A stretch of DNA of 64,000 bases from CAZDYI01 sp964509765 (GTDB taxonomy: Bacteria; Pseudomonadota; Gammaproteobacteria; Tethybacterales; Tethybacteraceae). The notes beneath the pieces were generated by a model. That model had not been told where the DNA came from. It did not search any database and saw only the letters and a list, made by a program, of their open reading frames with translations. Positions 46,615 through 55,952 of the stretch are shown here, piece by piece. Position 1 is the first letter of the stretch. Each line of letters opens with the position of its first letter. The position numbers and the translations under genes are program-made. Location: the NCBI GenBank assembly GCA_964509765.1, contig CAZDYI010000011.1, positions 66,193 to 130,192 of the forward strand, in the 5' to 3' direction.

Positions 46615-47505
46615 GTGAGCGCCCTCGCCTTCTTCGGCGCGGTCGAGCTCGGCCTGGTCTATGGACTGGTCGGCGTCGGGGTGCTGCTTACCTTCCGCCA
46701 CCTGTCCTTCCCCGACCTGACCGTCGAGGGCAGCTTCCCGCTCGGCGGTGCGGTGACCGCGACGTGGATCGTCTCCGGCGGCTCGCCCTGGACCGCGCTC
46801 ACCCTGGGATTCTTCGCCGGCGCGCTGAGCGGGCTTGTCACCTCGGTTTTGTCGGTGCGGTTCCGCATCCTCCACATCCTCGCGGGCATCCTGACGATGA
46901 TCGCCCTGTTCTCGGTGAACATCCGCATCATGGGCAAGCCGAACGTGTCGCTGCTCGGCGAGGAGACGATCATCACTCCCCTGCGCGACATGGACGCGCC
47001 TCTCTACCTGCTGCGCCCGGCCCTGATTTTTGCCCTTGTCGCGGTCTCGGTCGCCCTGCTTGCGAGGTTCCTGCTGTCGGACGCCGGCCTTGCCCTGCGC
47101 GCCACGGGATCGAACCCGCGCATGGTGCGCGCCAACGGCGGAGACAGCGGCATGTACGTCCACCTCGGCCTGGCGCTGTCGAACGCGCTCGTCGCGCTCG
47201 CCGGCGGGCTGTTCACCCAGAGCTCCGGCTTCGCCGACGTGACCAGCGGCGTCGGGACGATCGTCGTCGGCCTCGCGGCGGTCATCCTCGGCGAGACCCT
47301 GTTCCGCTCGCGGTCGATCTGGGTGATGGTCGCCGCCGCCGTGGTCGGATCGATCATCTACCGCCTGGCGATCGCTTTCGCGCTTTCGCGCGGGGTGTTC
47401 GGGTTGCAGGCGTCCGACCTCAACCTCGTGACCGCGGCGCTCGTCACCTTCGCCATGCTCGCGCCGGGCATTCGGGCGCGGTACCTCAGGAGGAAGGCGC
47501 GGTGA
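46615..47505 (+). CDS. ABC transporter permease, TrpY-like
   Basis: 296 residues from GTG 46615, about eight membrane helices in the branched-chain-permease fold (GLVYGLVGVGVLLTFRHLSFPDLTV; ATGSNPRMVRANGGD; FADVTSGVGTIVVGLAAVILGE). Sister permeases accompany ABC_sub_bind receptors. It forms the channel for the substrate delivered by the preceding gene. The stop overlaps the GTG of the ATPase gene (GTGA), so their translation is coupled. Confidence 0.85.
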   Translation: MSALAFFGAVELGLVYGLVGVGVLLTFRHLSFPDLTVEGSFPLGGAVTATWIVSGGSPWTALTLGFFAGALSGLVTSVLSVRFRILHILAGILTMIALFSVNIRIMGKPNVSLLGEETIITPLRDMDAPLYLLRPALIFALVAVSVALLARFLLSDAGLALRATGSNPRMVRANGGDSGMYVHLGLALSNALVALAGGLFTQSSGFADVTSGVGTIVVGLAAVILGETLFRSRSIWVMVAAAVVGSIIYRLAIAFALSRGVFGLQASDLNLVTAALVTFAMLAPGIRARYLRRKAR

Positions 47506-48299
47506 TCTCGGCTTCAGGGATCAGGATGGTCTTCAACGAGGGGACCTCGCTGCAGAACCTCGCCGTCGACGGCGTAGACCTGTCCGTCGCCGACGGCGAG
47601 TTCGTTACCGTGATCGGCTCGAACGGCTCGGGCAAGAGCACCCTGCTCCGGATCATCTCGGGCGAGCTGCGGCCGACCGGTGGTTCGGTGTCGATCGGCG
47701 GGCGGGACGTCACCGGCATGCTGCAGCACGAGCGCGCGGGGATGATGGCCTCCGTCTCCCAGGACCCGCTCGGCGGCACATGCGCCGAGCTCTCTGTGGC
47801 GGAGAACATGGCGCTGGCCGCGATGCGCGGCAGGCGGCGCGGGCTTTCGCTTGCGGTGAGCGCCGAGCGGCGCCGGGACTTCGCCGAGCGGCTCGCTGCG
47901 CTGGAGATGGGCCTCGAGGACCGGCTCGACGACAGCGTCGGCCTGCTGTCCGGCGGGCAGCGCCAGGCGCTGTGCCTCGTGATGACGACCGTCTCGCCGA
48001 GCAGGATACTGCTGCTCGACGAGCACACCGCTGCCCTCGACCCGAGGATGAGCGACTTCGTCCTGAAGCTGACCGCCGGCCTCTACGGGCGGTTCGGCCT
48101 GACGGTGCTGATGGTCACGCACTCTATGAGGCAGGCGCTGAGCCACGGCAACCGCACCGTGATGATGCACAACGGCAAGGTCGCCCTCGACCTCGACGAG
48201 GCCGCCCGCGAAAAGGAGACTCCGGCCTCCCTTTTCGCCGAGTTCGAGCGCCTCCACGCGATCGACGCCAGCGAGGGGCAAAAAGGCGCGGTTTCCTAG
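47502..48299 (+). CDS. ABC transporter ATP-binding protein, TrpZ-like
   Basis: 265 residues from GTG 47502. Walker A GSNGSGKST, Q-loop SVSQDPLGG, signature LLSGGQRQ, Walker B ILLLDEHTAALDP and the switch His in VTHSM are present. The LDEHTAALDP Walker B/D-loop, in place of the common DEP, is typical of ATPases paired with this transporter class. It energises the importer encoded just upstream. Confidence 0.88.
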   Translation: MISASGIRMVFNEGTSLQNLAVDGVDLSVADGEFVTVIGSNGSGKSTLLRIISGELRPTGGSVSIGGRDVTGMLQHERAGMMASVSQDPLGGTCAELSVAENMALAAMRGRRRGLSLAVSAERRRDFAERLAALEMGLEDRLDDSVGLLSGGQRQALCLVMTTVSPSRILLLDEHTAALDPRMSDFVLKLTAGLYGRFGLTVLMVTHSMRQALSHGNRTVMMHNGKVALDLDEAAREKETPASLFAEFERLHAIDASEGQKGAVS

Positions 48300-48420
48300 A
48301 ATAGCAACGATGGCCCCTGCCGGACCGAATTCCGTTACTGGCGGACCGGCTGGCTGACCCGCGGGAATCCGCGTCGCAACCCCACGCTCCGGAACGGCCC
48401 TGACCTAGGACCGCTGCGCC

Positions 48421-50376
48421 ATGCACATCATCGAGCTCATCTTCATCCTGCTCGGGGCGGGATTGCTGTTCATCACCCTGCTCAAGTACCTCAAGATGCC
48501 GACGATGTTCGGCTACCTGATCCTGGGCCTTGCGATAGGCCCCCACGGGTTCAGCTTCATCGAGCAGTCGCGGAACATAGCCGAGATCGCCGAGCTCGGG
48601 ATCATGGCGGTGATGTTCACCCTCGGGCTGAAGTTCTCGGTGACCAAGATACTCTCGTCCAAGCAGCTCGTGTTCGGACTCGGCGGGCTGCAGGTGGTCC
48701 TCACCCTGCTCATCGCCACGCCTGCGGCGAAGTACGCCTTCGGGGTAAGCTGGCACGACGCCTTCTTGTTCGGGTCGGTTGTGACCATGTCGTCGACCGC
48801 GGTGATCTCGAAGATGCTCATCGACAAGGGCGAGGTCTCGACCCCGCACGGGACGAGGTCGATCTCGATCCTGATATTCCAGGACCTCGCGGTGATCCCG
48901 CTTCTGGTCTACTTCGCCTACGACCCGAGCGAGGCCGGCGTCGGGCTGCACACCACCATCCTGACATCGCTCGGCGTGATCGGCCTGCTGGTCTTCGTCG
49001 CGCCGCGCGTGATGCCGCCGCTCGTCAACTTCTTCGCAAGCCAGCGCTCGAACGAGATCTTCACCCTGTTCGCGCTCGTGCTCGTCGTCGGGGTGTCGCT
49101 GCTCACCCACCTCGCAGGCCTGTCGATGGTGCTCGGGGCCTTCCTTACCGGGATGCTCCTTTCGGAGTCGCGGCACAGGTACATGATCGAGGACATCATC
49201 CGCCCGTTCCGCGAGATCTTCCTCGGCTTCTTCTTCGTGAGCATCGGGCTTCTGGTCTCGCCGCAGGTGTTCACCGACCAGTGGCTGCCGATCGTTGCGT
49301 CAGTCTGCCTGGTCCTGCTGCTCAAGCCGCTGATCATTTACGGCATCACCCGGGCGATGCGCACCCACCAGTGGACCGCCGTCCAGGTAAGCGTGGCGCT
49401 CGGCGGGACCGGGGAGTTCGGCTTCGTTCTCCTGACCGCCGCGGCCTCGGCGACGGACTCAAGGTTCCTGCAGGTCATGCTCGCGATCAACCTCGTGTGC
49501 ATGTTCAGCCCGACGCTGCTGCTCGGCGTCGCCTCGAAGCTGCGCAACACCATCAGCGACTCCGAGTGGCTGCTGCAGGCGCGCGACCTGACGCGGATCG
49601 CAAGCCAGACCAGCGGGCTGCAGGACCACGTGATCCTGTGCGGCTTCGGCCAGAACTCCAGGGTGATCACGCGCATGCTCAAGAAGCACGACATCGAGTG
49701 GGTCGCAGTCGAGAGCGACTACGAGCGCTTCAAGGCCGCCCAGGGCGCCGGCTTCAACGTCGTCTTCGGCGACGGGCGCAACTCGGAGTCGCTCATCGCG
49801 CTCGGGATCTTCCGCGCCAAGGCGCTGATCATCACCCACGGCAACCAGAGCGCGACCGTCCAGACCGTCCACGCAGCGAAGTCGATCGCGCCCGCCGTCC
49901 CGGTCACGGTAAAGATCCTCGGCGACGCCGACATCGCCGAGGTCAGGGACGCCGGCGCGTCCTACCTGTCGATCTCGGCGATCGAGACCGGCGCGACGAT
50001 GGCCGCGCGGGTCCTGCAGGAGTACGGGATCAGCCCGCAGGCCGTCGCGCACGACGTGCGGCAGATTCACGAGGACATGGTCAAGCACGGCGGCCTGAAC
50101 CTGTTCCAGTCGACCGTCATCGACGCGGCCGAGAACGACACCGTCCCGCGGCCGGGCAAGGTCAGGCTGCTCGACGACTCCAAGGCGATCGGCATGAGCG
50201 TGGCGCAGCTGCTCCGGCTCCTCGACGGGTCGAAGGTCGAGTTCCTGCACCTCGAGCGCGACTCCAAGCCGGTCGACGGCGGCGAGGAGGAGGTCCTGCA
50301 GGCGAACGACAACGTCGTGCTCAGCGGCAACCAGTACGACCTGGACGCGGCCGAGGCCCTGCTCCGGGGCGAGTGA
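48421..50376 (+). CDS. Kef-type (CPA2) monovalent cation:proton antiporter with TrkA domains
   Basis: 651 residues. The N-terminal 380 residues form about twelve helices of a Na+/H+ exchanger domain (LGIMAVMFTLGLKFS, TMSSTAVISKML, IFQDLAVIPLL with the ion-binding Gln-Asp). Then come a TrkA-N Rossmann domain (HVILCGFGQNSRVITRML) and a C-terminal TrkA-C domain. KefB/KefC-like or YbaL-like; it exchanges potassium or sodium for protons under control of a nucleotide or ligand on the TrkA part. Monocistronic in appearance; upstream gap 121 bp. Confidence 0.88.
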   Translation: MHIIELIFILLGAGLLFITLLKYLKMPTMFGYLILGLAIGPHGFSFIEQSRNIAEIAELGIMAVMFTLGLKFSVTKILSSKQLVFGLGGLQVVLTLLIATPAAKYAFGVSWHDAFLFGSVVTMSSTAVISKMLIDKGEVSTPHGTRSISILIFQDLAVIPLLVYFAYDPSEAGVGLHTTILTSLGVIGLLVFVAPRVMPPLVNFFASQRSNEIFTLFALVLVVGVSLLTHLAGLSMVLGAFLTGMLLSESRHRYMIEDIIRPFREIFLGFFFVSIGLLVSPQVFTDQWLPIVASVCLVLLLKPLIIYGITRAMRTHQWTAVQVSVALGGTGEFGFVLLTAAASATDSRFLQVMLAINLVCMFSPTLLLGVASKLRNTISDSEWLLQARDLTRIASQTSGLQDHVILCGFGQNSRVITRMLKKHDIEWVAVESDYERFKAAQGAGFNVVFGDGRNSESLIALGIFRAKALIITHGNQSATVQTVHAAKSIAPAVPVTVKILGDADIAEVRDAGASYLSISAIETGATMAARVLQEYGISPQAVAHDVRQIHEDMVKHGGLNLFQSTVIDAAENDTVPRPGKVRLLDDSKAIGMSVAQLLRLLDGSKVEFLHLERDSKPVDGGEEEVLQANDNVVLSGNQYDLDAAEALLRGE

Positions 50377-50385
50377 CCCGCCCCC

Positions 50386-50415
50386 TTGACTTTTCGGATT
50401 CCGAGGATATATAAT
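50386..50415 (+). promoter_or_regulatory. groES-groEL promoter
   Basis: TTGACT (50386-50391), an 18-bp spacer and TATAAT (50410-50415) upstream of groES. The -35 begins ten bases after the antiporter stop codon. It is a housekeeping-type promoter; no heat-shock sigma-32 pattern was identified. Confidence 0.65.
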
Positions 50416-50426
50416 ATGCGGTTCCG

Positions 50427-50459
50427 CAATTGGCACTCTCATCGGGACTCTGCCAATTG
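50427..50459. promoter_or_regulatory. CIRCE-like inverted repeat (putative HrcA operator) before groES
   Basis: CAATTGGCA-N15-TGCCAATTG is a perfect 9-bp inverted repeat just after the -10 box. Its centre coincides with where CIRCE (TTAGCACTC-N9-GAGTGCTAA) would lie, and the left half TTGGCACTC fits CIRCE in 8 of 9 bases, but the right half (CTCTGCCAA) does not keep GAGTG. It probably acts as a heat-shock repressor site in the 5' leader. Confidence 0.55.
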
Positions 50460-50504
50460 CCGGACGGAAAAAACAGCAAATACAAAGGCATAAGGAGAAC
50501 TCCT

Positions 50505-50813
50505 ATGAAGATAACGCCAATGTACGACAGGATCGTGGTCCGTCGCACCGAAGAGGAGACCCGCAGCGCGGGGGGCATCGTCATACCCGACTCGGCCAAG
50601 GAGAAGCCCGACCAGGGCGAGGTCCTCGCCGTGGGCCCGGGCAAGCGCACCGACGACGGCAAGTCGCTGCCGATGTCGGTCAAGGTCGGCGACCGCGTGC
50701 TGTTCAGCAAGTACTCGGGCACCGACTTCAAGCTTGACGGCGACGAGATCGTGGTCATGCGCGAGGACGACGTCCTCGGGGTCCTGACAGGCGGCAAGAA
50801 GAAAGGCAAGTAG
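50505..50813 (+). CDS. groES: Co-chaperonin GroES
   Basis: 102 residues from ATG 50505 (AAGGAG upstream). The start MKITPMYDRIVVRR, the mobile loop ETRSAGGIVIP, GKR and GDRVLFSKYSGTD, and the end EDDVLGVLTG are family hallmarks. It caps GroEL during protein folding. Operon with groEL, 36 bp apart; regulated through the promoter and inverted repeat upstream. Confidence 0.97.
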   Translation: MKITPMYDRIVVRRTEEETRSAGGIVIPDSAKEKPDQGEVLAVGPGKRTDDGKSLPMSVKVGDRVLFSKYSGTDFKLDGDEIVVMREDDVLGVLTGGKKKGK

Positions 50814-50849
50814 GGCCGCCACACACACAAGACAAAGGAGCTAACAGAA

Positions 50850-52481
<1,632 letters not shown>

Positions 52482-52502
52482 TTCCGTCCAGGCCGGAAGG
52501 AA

Positions 52503-52533
52503 GCAGGAGGCCCGCGCAAGCGGGCCTTCCTGC
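52503..52533. terminator. Bidirectional terminator between groEL and prfB
   Basis: GCAGGAGGCCCGC-GCAA-GCGGGCCTTCCTGC forms a 13-bp stem with a GCAA tetraloop and one bulged base. It sits between the convergent groEL and prfB stops, so it probably serves both directions. The flanking T and A runs are short. Confidence 0.7.
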
Positions 52534-52534
52534 G

Positions 52535-53677
52535 TTAAGGGCCCGCCCCGCTCCCGGAGCCGCGGCGCAGGGACGCCTCGATGAAGCGGTCCAGGTCGCC
52601 GTCGAGGACCGCCGTCGGGTTGCCGCTCTCGACCCCGGTGCGCAGGTCCTTGACCCGCGACTGGTCGAGGACGTACGAGCGGATCTGGGAACCCCAGGTG
52701 ATGTCGGCCTTGCCGGCCTCGACCTTCTGCCGCTCGGCGTCCTCCTCGGCCTTGCGCAGCAGCTGCAGCCGCGAGCGCAGCATCGACATCGCGGTCGCCC
52801 GGTTCTTGTGCTGCGAGCGGCTGTTCTGGCACTGGACGACGATCCCGGTCGGCTGGTGGGTGATCCGCACCGCGGAGTCGGTCGTGTTTACGTGCTGGCC
52901 GCCCGCGCCCGATGCGCGGTAGGTGTCGACCCGCAGGTCGGCCGGGTTGACCTCGACCTCCTCGCTCTCGGGCAGGACCGGGTAGACGAACACCGAGGCG
53001 AAGGTCGTGTGCCGGCGGTGGTTGGCGTCGTACGGCGACTTGCGCACCATCCGGTGCACGCCGGTCTCGGTGCGGAGCATCCCGTAGGCGTTGGCGCCCT
53101 CGATGAGCAGGGTCGCGCTCTTGATCCCGGCCTCGCCGAAGGTCTCCTCCACGGTCTCGTGGCTCCAGCCCTGCGAGGCCGCATAGCCGACGTACATCCG
53201 CTTGAGCATCTTCGCCCAGTCCTGCGACTCGGTCCCGCCGGAACCGAACTGGATGTCCATGTAGGCGTCGGCCTCAGCGTGCGGGTGGGAGAGAATGTTG
53301 CCGAGCTCGAGCCTCTCGAGGGCGCGCTCGACCTCCCCGAGCTGGCCGTCGATGTCGGCCAGGACGTCCGCGTCGCGCTCCTCGAGCGCCAGGGCGAGCA
53401 GCTCGCGCGAGTCCGCCAGCGCCCCCCTCGCGGCGATCAGGGGCTCGGTCGCCCCCTGGAGCCTGGCCCTCTCGCGCTGCAGCGCGGGCGGGTCCTCGAC
53501 GTTGTCCCAGCCCCGCGCAAGCTCCGCGTCGATCTCGGCGATCCGCTCCCGGTCCCTCTCGAATCCGCCGGCGGCCTCGAGCTCGCCGACGGTCCCCTCG
53601 AGCCGCGCGAGCCTCTCCTGCAGGGAGGTCGCGGAGACCTCCCGGACCGCCGAATCGCCGGCTTCCCCTCCCGTCAT
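52535..53677 (-). CDS. prfB: Peptide chain release factor 2
   Basis: 380 residues from ATG 53677 in a single frame; the programmed +1 frameshift with UGA found near codon 25 of most prfB genes is absent. GGQ (259-261) for peptidyl-tRNA hydrolysis is intact. The codon-recognition tripeptide reads SPY (214-216) where RF2 normally has SPF. Other blocks are classical: SGGTESQDWAKMLKRMY, RTETGVHRMVRKSP, QNSRSQHKNR and WGSQIRSYVLD. It terminates translation at UAA and UGA. Start is the first ATG before conserved sequence; upstream frame continuation is chance. Confidence 0.95.
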   Translation of the reverse strand: MTGGEAGDSAVREVSATSLQERLARLEGTVGELEAAGGFERDRERIAEIDAELARGWDNVEDPPALQRERARLQGATEPLIAARGALADSRELLALALEERDADVLADIDGQLGEVERALERLELGNILSHPHAEADAYMDIQFGSGGTESQDWAKMLKRMYVGYAASQGWSHETVEETFGEAGIKSATLLIEGANAYGMLRTETGVHRMVRKSPYDANHRRHTTFASVFVYPVLPESEEVEVNPADLRVDTYRASGAGGQHVNTTDSAVRITHQPTGIVVQCQNSRSQHKNRATAMSMLRSRLQLLRKAEEDAERQKVEAGKADITWGSQIRSYVLDQSRVKDLRTGVESGNPTAVLDGDLDRFIEASLRRGSGSGAGP

Positions 53678-53783
53678 CGCCTCAGAATGCCCGTTGAAAA
53701 TATAATATGCGGGTTCACGTGGGTGCTCACGTGCCCTGCGTGCCGTTACCGAGTGGATTTTATTTGATTCTGAGAGGCCGGCC

Positions 53784-55952
53784 TTGAAGGAGTTCCTGAC
53801 ACCGGAGATCATCGCGATCGCCGTGGTCGCGGCGATGATCATAGTCGCCGTGTTCTTCTCGTTCGTCGCCAACCGCGTCGGGTCGATCGACGCGAAGGTG
53901 TCCGAGCTGACAGAAAGCATACACCAACAGGTCGAAAGGAAGATCAACGACCTCGGGACCGGCATGGACCAGAAGGTCGAGGAGAACAAGAAGGACCTCG
54001 AGGCCTCGCTCGACAAGATGGGGACCATATGGAAGGGGTCGCTCGACAAGACGGTCGCCGACGTCAAGACCGAGATGGGCAAGCTCAAGACCCAGGTCAA
54101 GGACGACTCGACGAGCCTCAAGTCGTCCGTGCAGGAGACCCTTACTGAGAACGCCACCAACTTCAACGAGCAGATCGCCCTGGTCCGCGACACCCACGGC
54201 AAGGCGATCCAGGACTACCAGCGCCAGCTCGCCCAGCAGGTCCGGGACCACGCCAAGGGCGAGCGCGAGCTGTTGACCGGAGCCCTCAACGAGCTTTCGG
54301 AGTCCTTCGGCTCGAACCTCAGCGACCTCTCCAAGCACCAGAAGAAGGTGCTCAAGAACGTGACGGGCTCGCTCGAGCAGGGCTACGGCAGCCTGTCGAA
54401 GAAGGTCGAGACCGAGATAGACAGCGTAACCGGAGAGACGAGGGGCAAGATAGACGAGCTGACCGGCAGCATGAAGAAGAAGGTGGACGCCGCCGGAAAG
54501 AAGCTCAGCGACGACCTCGCGAGCATCACCGAGAAGGTCGACACTACCATGAACGCCGCCTCGTCCAACCTCGACTCCCGCCTGAACGCCGTCTCGAAGA
54601 ACCTCAACAAGAACATTGGCAGCCTGTCGAAGAAGCTCGACACCGAGATGTCGAGCGCAACAGAGAAGCTCAGCTCGGAGGTCTCGAGCGTGACCGAGAG
54701 GCTCGGCAACGAGATGGGCGAGGTCACCGAGAAGGTCGGAACGGAGATGACCGGGATATCCGAAACGGTAAGCACAGGGATGTCGGGCATCTCGGAGAAG
54801 TTCGGCACCGAGATGACCGGGGTGTCCGAGAAGATCGACACCGAGCTGACCGGGATCTCGGAGAAGTTCGGGACCGAGATGACGGGCGTGACCGAGAACG
54901 TCGACGGGCGGATGGCCGAGATCGGCACGTCCGTGGACAAGGGGATCAAGGGAATCGGGCAGTCCGTCGGCGGGAAGCTCGGCGAGATCGGCTCGTCGGT
55001 CGACGACAAGCTCTCCGGCATCGGGACGTCCGTCGAGGAGAAGTTCGACAAGATCGGCGGCGAGATCGACACGAGGATAAACAAGGACCTGAGCGACATA
55101 CGCGAGGTCTTTGACGGCTTCGCCAAGCGCGTGTCGGCCATCGAGGACACCCGCGACCAGATCGTGACCCTCGCGCAGAACGTCGACGTCCTCGCCAAGG
55201 TCCTCGACGACAGGCGCGGGCGGGGCAACATCGGCGAGGTGGTCATCGAGTCGATCGTCAAGGACAGCCTGCCGCCGTCGGCCTACGAGCTCAACGCGAC
55301 GCTCTCGAACGGCACGGAGGTCGACTGCCTGCTGAGGCTGCCCAAGCCCAGCGGCAACGTCGCGATCAGCACGAAGATCGACATCACCGAGCTCGAGACG
55401 ATCTCGGGCCCGCTGTCGACAGACAGCGAGATAAAGAAGGCCAGGAAGAGCTGGCACGGCAAGCTCAAGGACGCGATCGGCAAGATCTCGGACGAGTGCA
55501 TCATCGAGGACGAGACCGCCGAGGGCGCAATCCTGCTGCTGCCGACCGAGTCGGCGTTCTCCGAGGCCCACGTCCACCACCGCGAGCTCGTCGACAGCGC
55601 CTACAAGAACCGGGTCTGGCTCGCATCTCCGTCGACCCTGATCGCGATGGTCACCGTCGCCCGGGCGGTGATCAAGGACGCGACCGCGCGCAACGAGCTC
55701 GAGCAGGCCCGCGGCGAGCTGCGGACCATCGAGAGCGACTTCGGCAAGCTCGAGAAGGACATCCAGAAGCTCACCCGCGGCGTCGACGACATGCTCAGCG
55801 AGTCGACGGACGCGCGCAAGTTCGCCCGCGACATCGGCGACAGGATCAACCACGTAAACAGCATCATCAGCCTGCCTCCGAGCGAGCGCATCGCGGAGGC
55901 CGCGCCGGCCTTGGAGGAGCAGGATCCCCCGAAGAAGCCGAAGGGCCACTGA
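53784..55952 (+). CDS. rmuC: RmuC-family protein with long repeat-rich coiled coil
   Basis: 722 residues from TTG 53784. An N-terminal membrane helix (IIAIAVVAAMIIVAVFFSFV) precedes about 440 residues of coiled coil. Between about 300 and 430 it has near-repeated units of 11-22 residues (SEKFGTEMTGVSEKIDTELTG; EIGTSVDKGIKGIGQSVGGK). The C-terminal third is the RmuC nuclease-like domain: NIGEVVIESIVKDSLPPSAY, EVDCLLRLP, IDITELE, SAFSEAHVHHRELVDSAY and LIAMVTVARAV. RmuC limits inversions at short repeats in E. coli. The coil is unusually long and repetitive. Confidence 0.85.
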   Translation: MKEFLTPEIIAIAVVAAMIIVAVFFSFVANRVGSIDAKVSELTESIHQQVERKINDLGTGMDQKVEENKKDLEASLDKMGTIWKGSLDKTVADVKTEMGKLKTQVKDDSTSLKSSVQETLTENATNFNEQIALVRDTHGKAIQDYQRQLAQQVRDHAKGERELLTGALNELSESFGSNLSDLSKHQKKVLKNVTGSLEQGYGSLSKKVETEIDSVTGETRGKIDELTGSMKKKVDAAGKKLSDDLASITEKVDTTMNAASSNLDSRLNAVSKNLNKNIGSLSKKLDTEMSSATEKLSSEVSSVTERLGNEMGEVTEKVGTEMTGISETVSTGMSGISEKFGTEMTGVSEKIDTELTGISEKFGTEMTGVTENVDGRMAEIGTSVDKGIKGIGQSVGGKLGEIGSSVDDKLSGIGTSVEEKFDKIGGEIDTRINKDLSDIREVFDGFAKRVSAIEDTRDQIVTLAQNVDVLAKVLDDRRGRGNIGEVVIESIVKDSLPPSAYELNATLSNGTEVDCLLRLPKPSGNVAISTKIDITELETISGPLSTDSEIKKARKSWHGKLKDAIGKISDECIIEDETAEGAILLLPTESAFSEAHVHHRELVDSAYKNRVWLASPSTLIAMVTVARAVIKDATARNELEQARGELRTIESDFGKLEKDIQKLTRGVDDMLSESTDARKFARDIGDRINHVNSIISLPPSERIAEAAPALEEQDPPKKPKGH

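Noticed and set aside
53678..54202. N-terminal extension of prfB
   Set aside because: Upstream frame is antisense to rmuC and has no RF2 similarity; RF2 alignment begins after ATG 53677.
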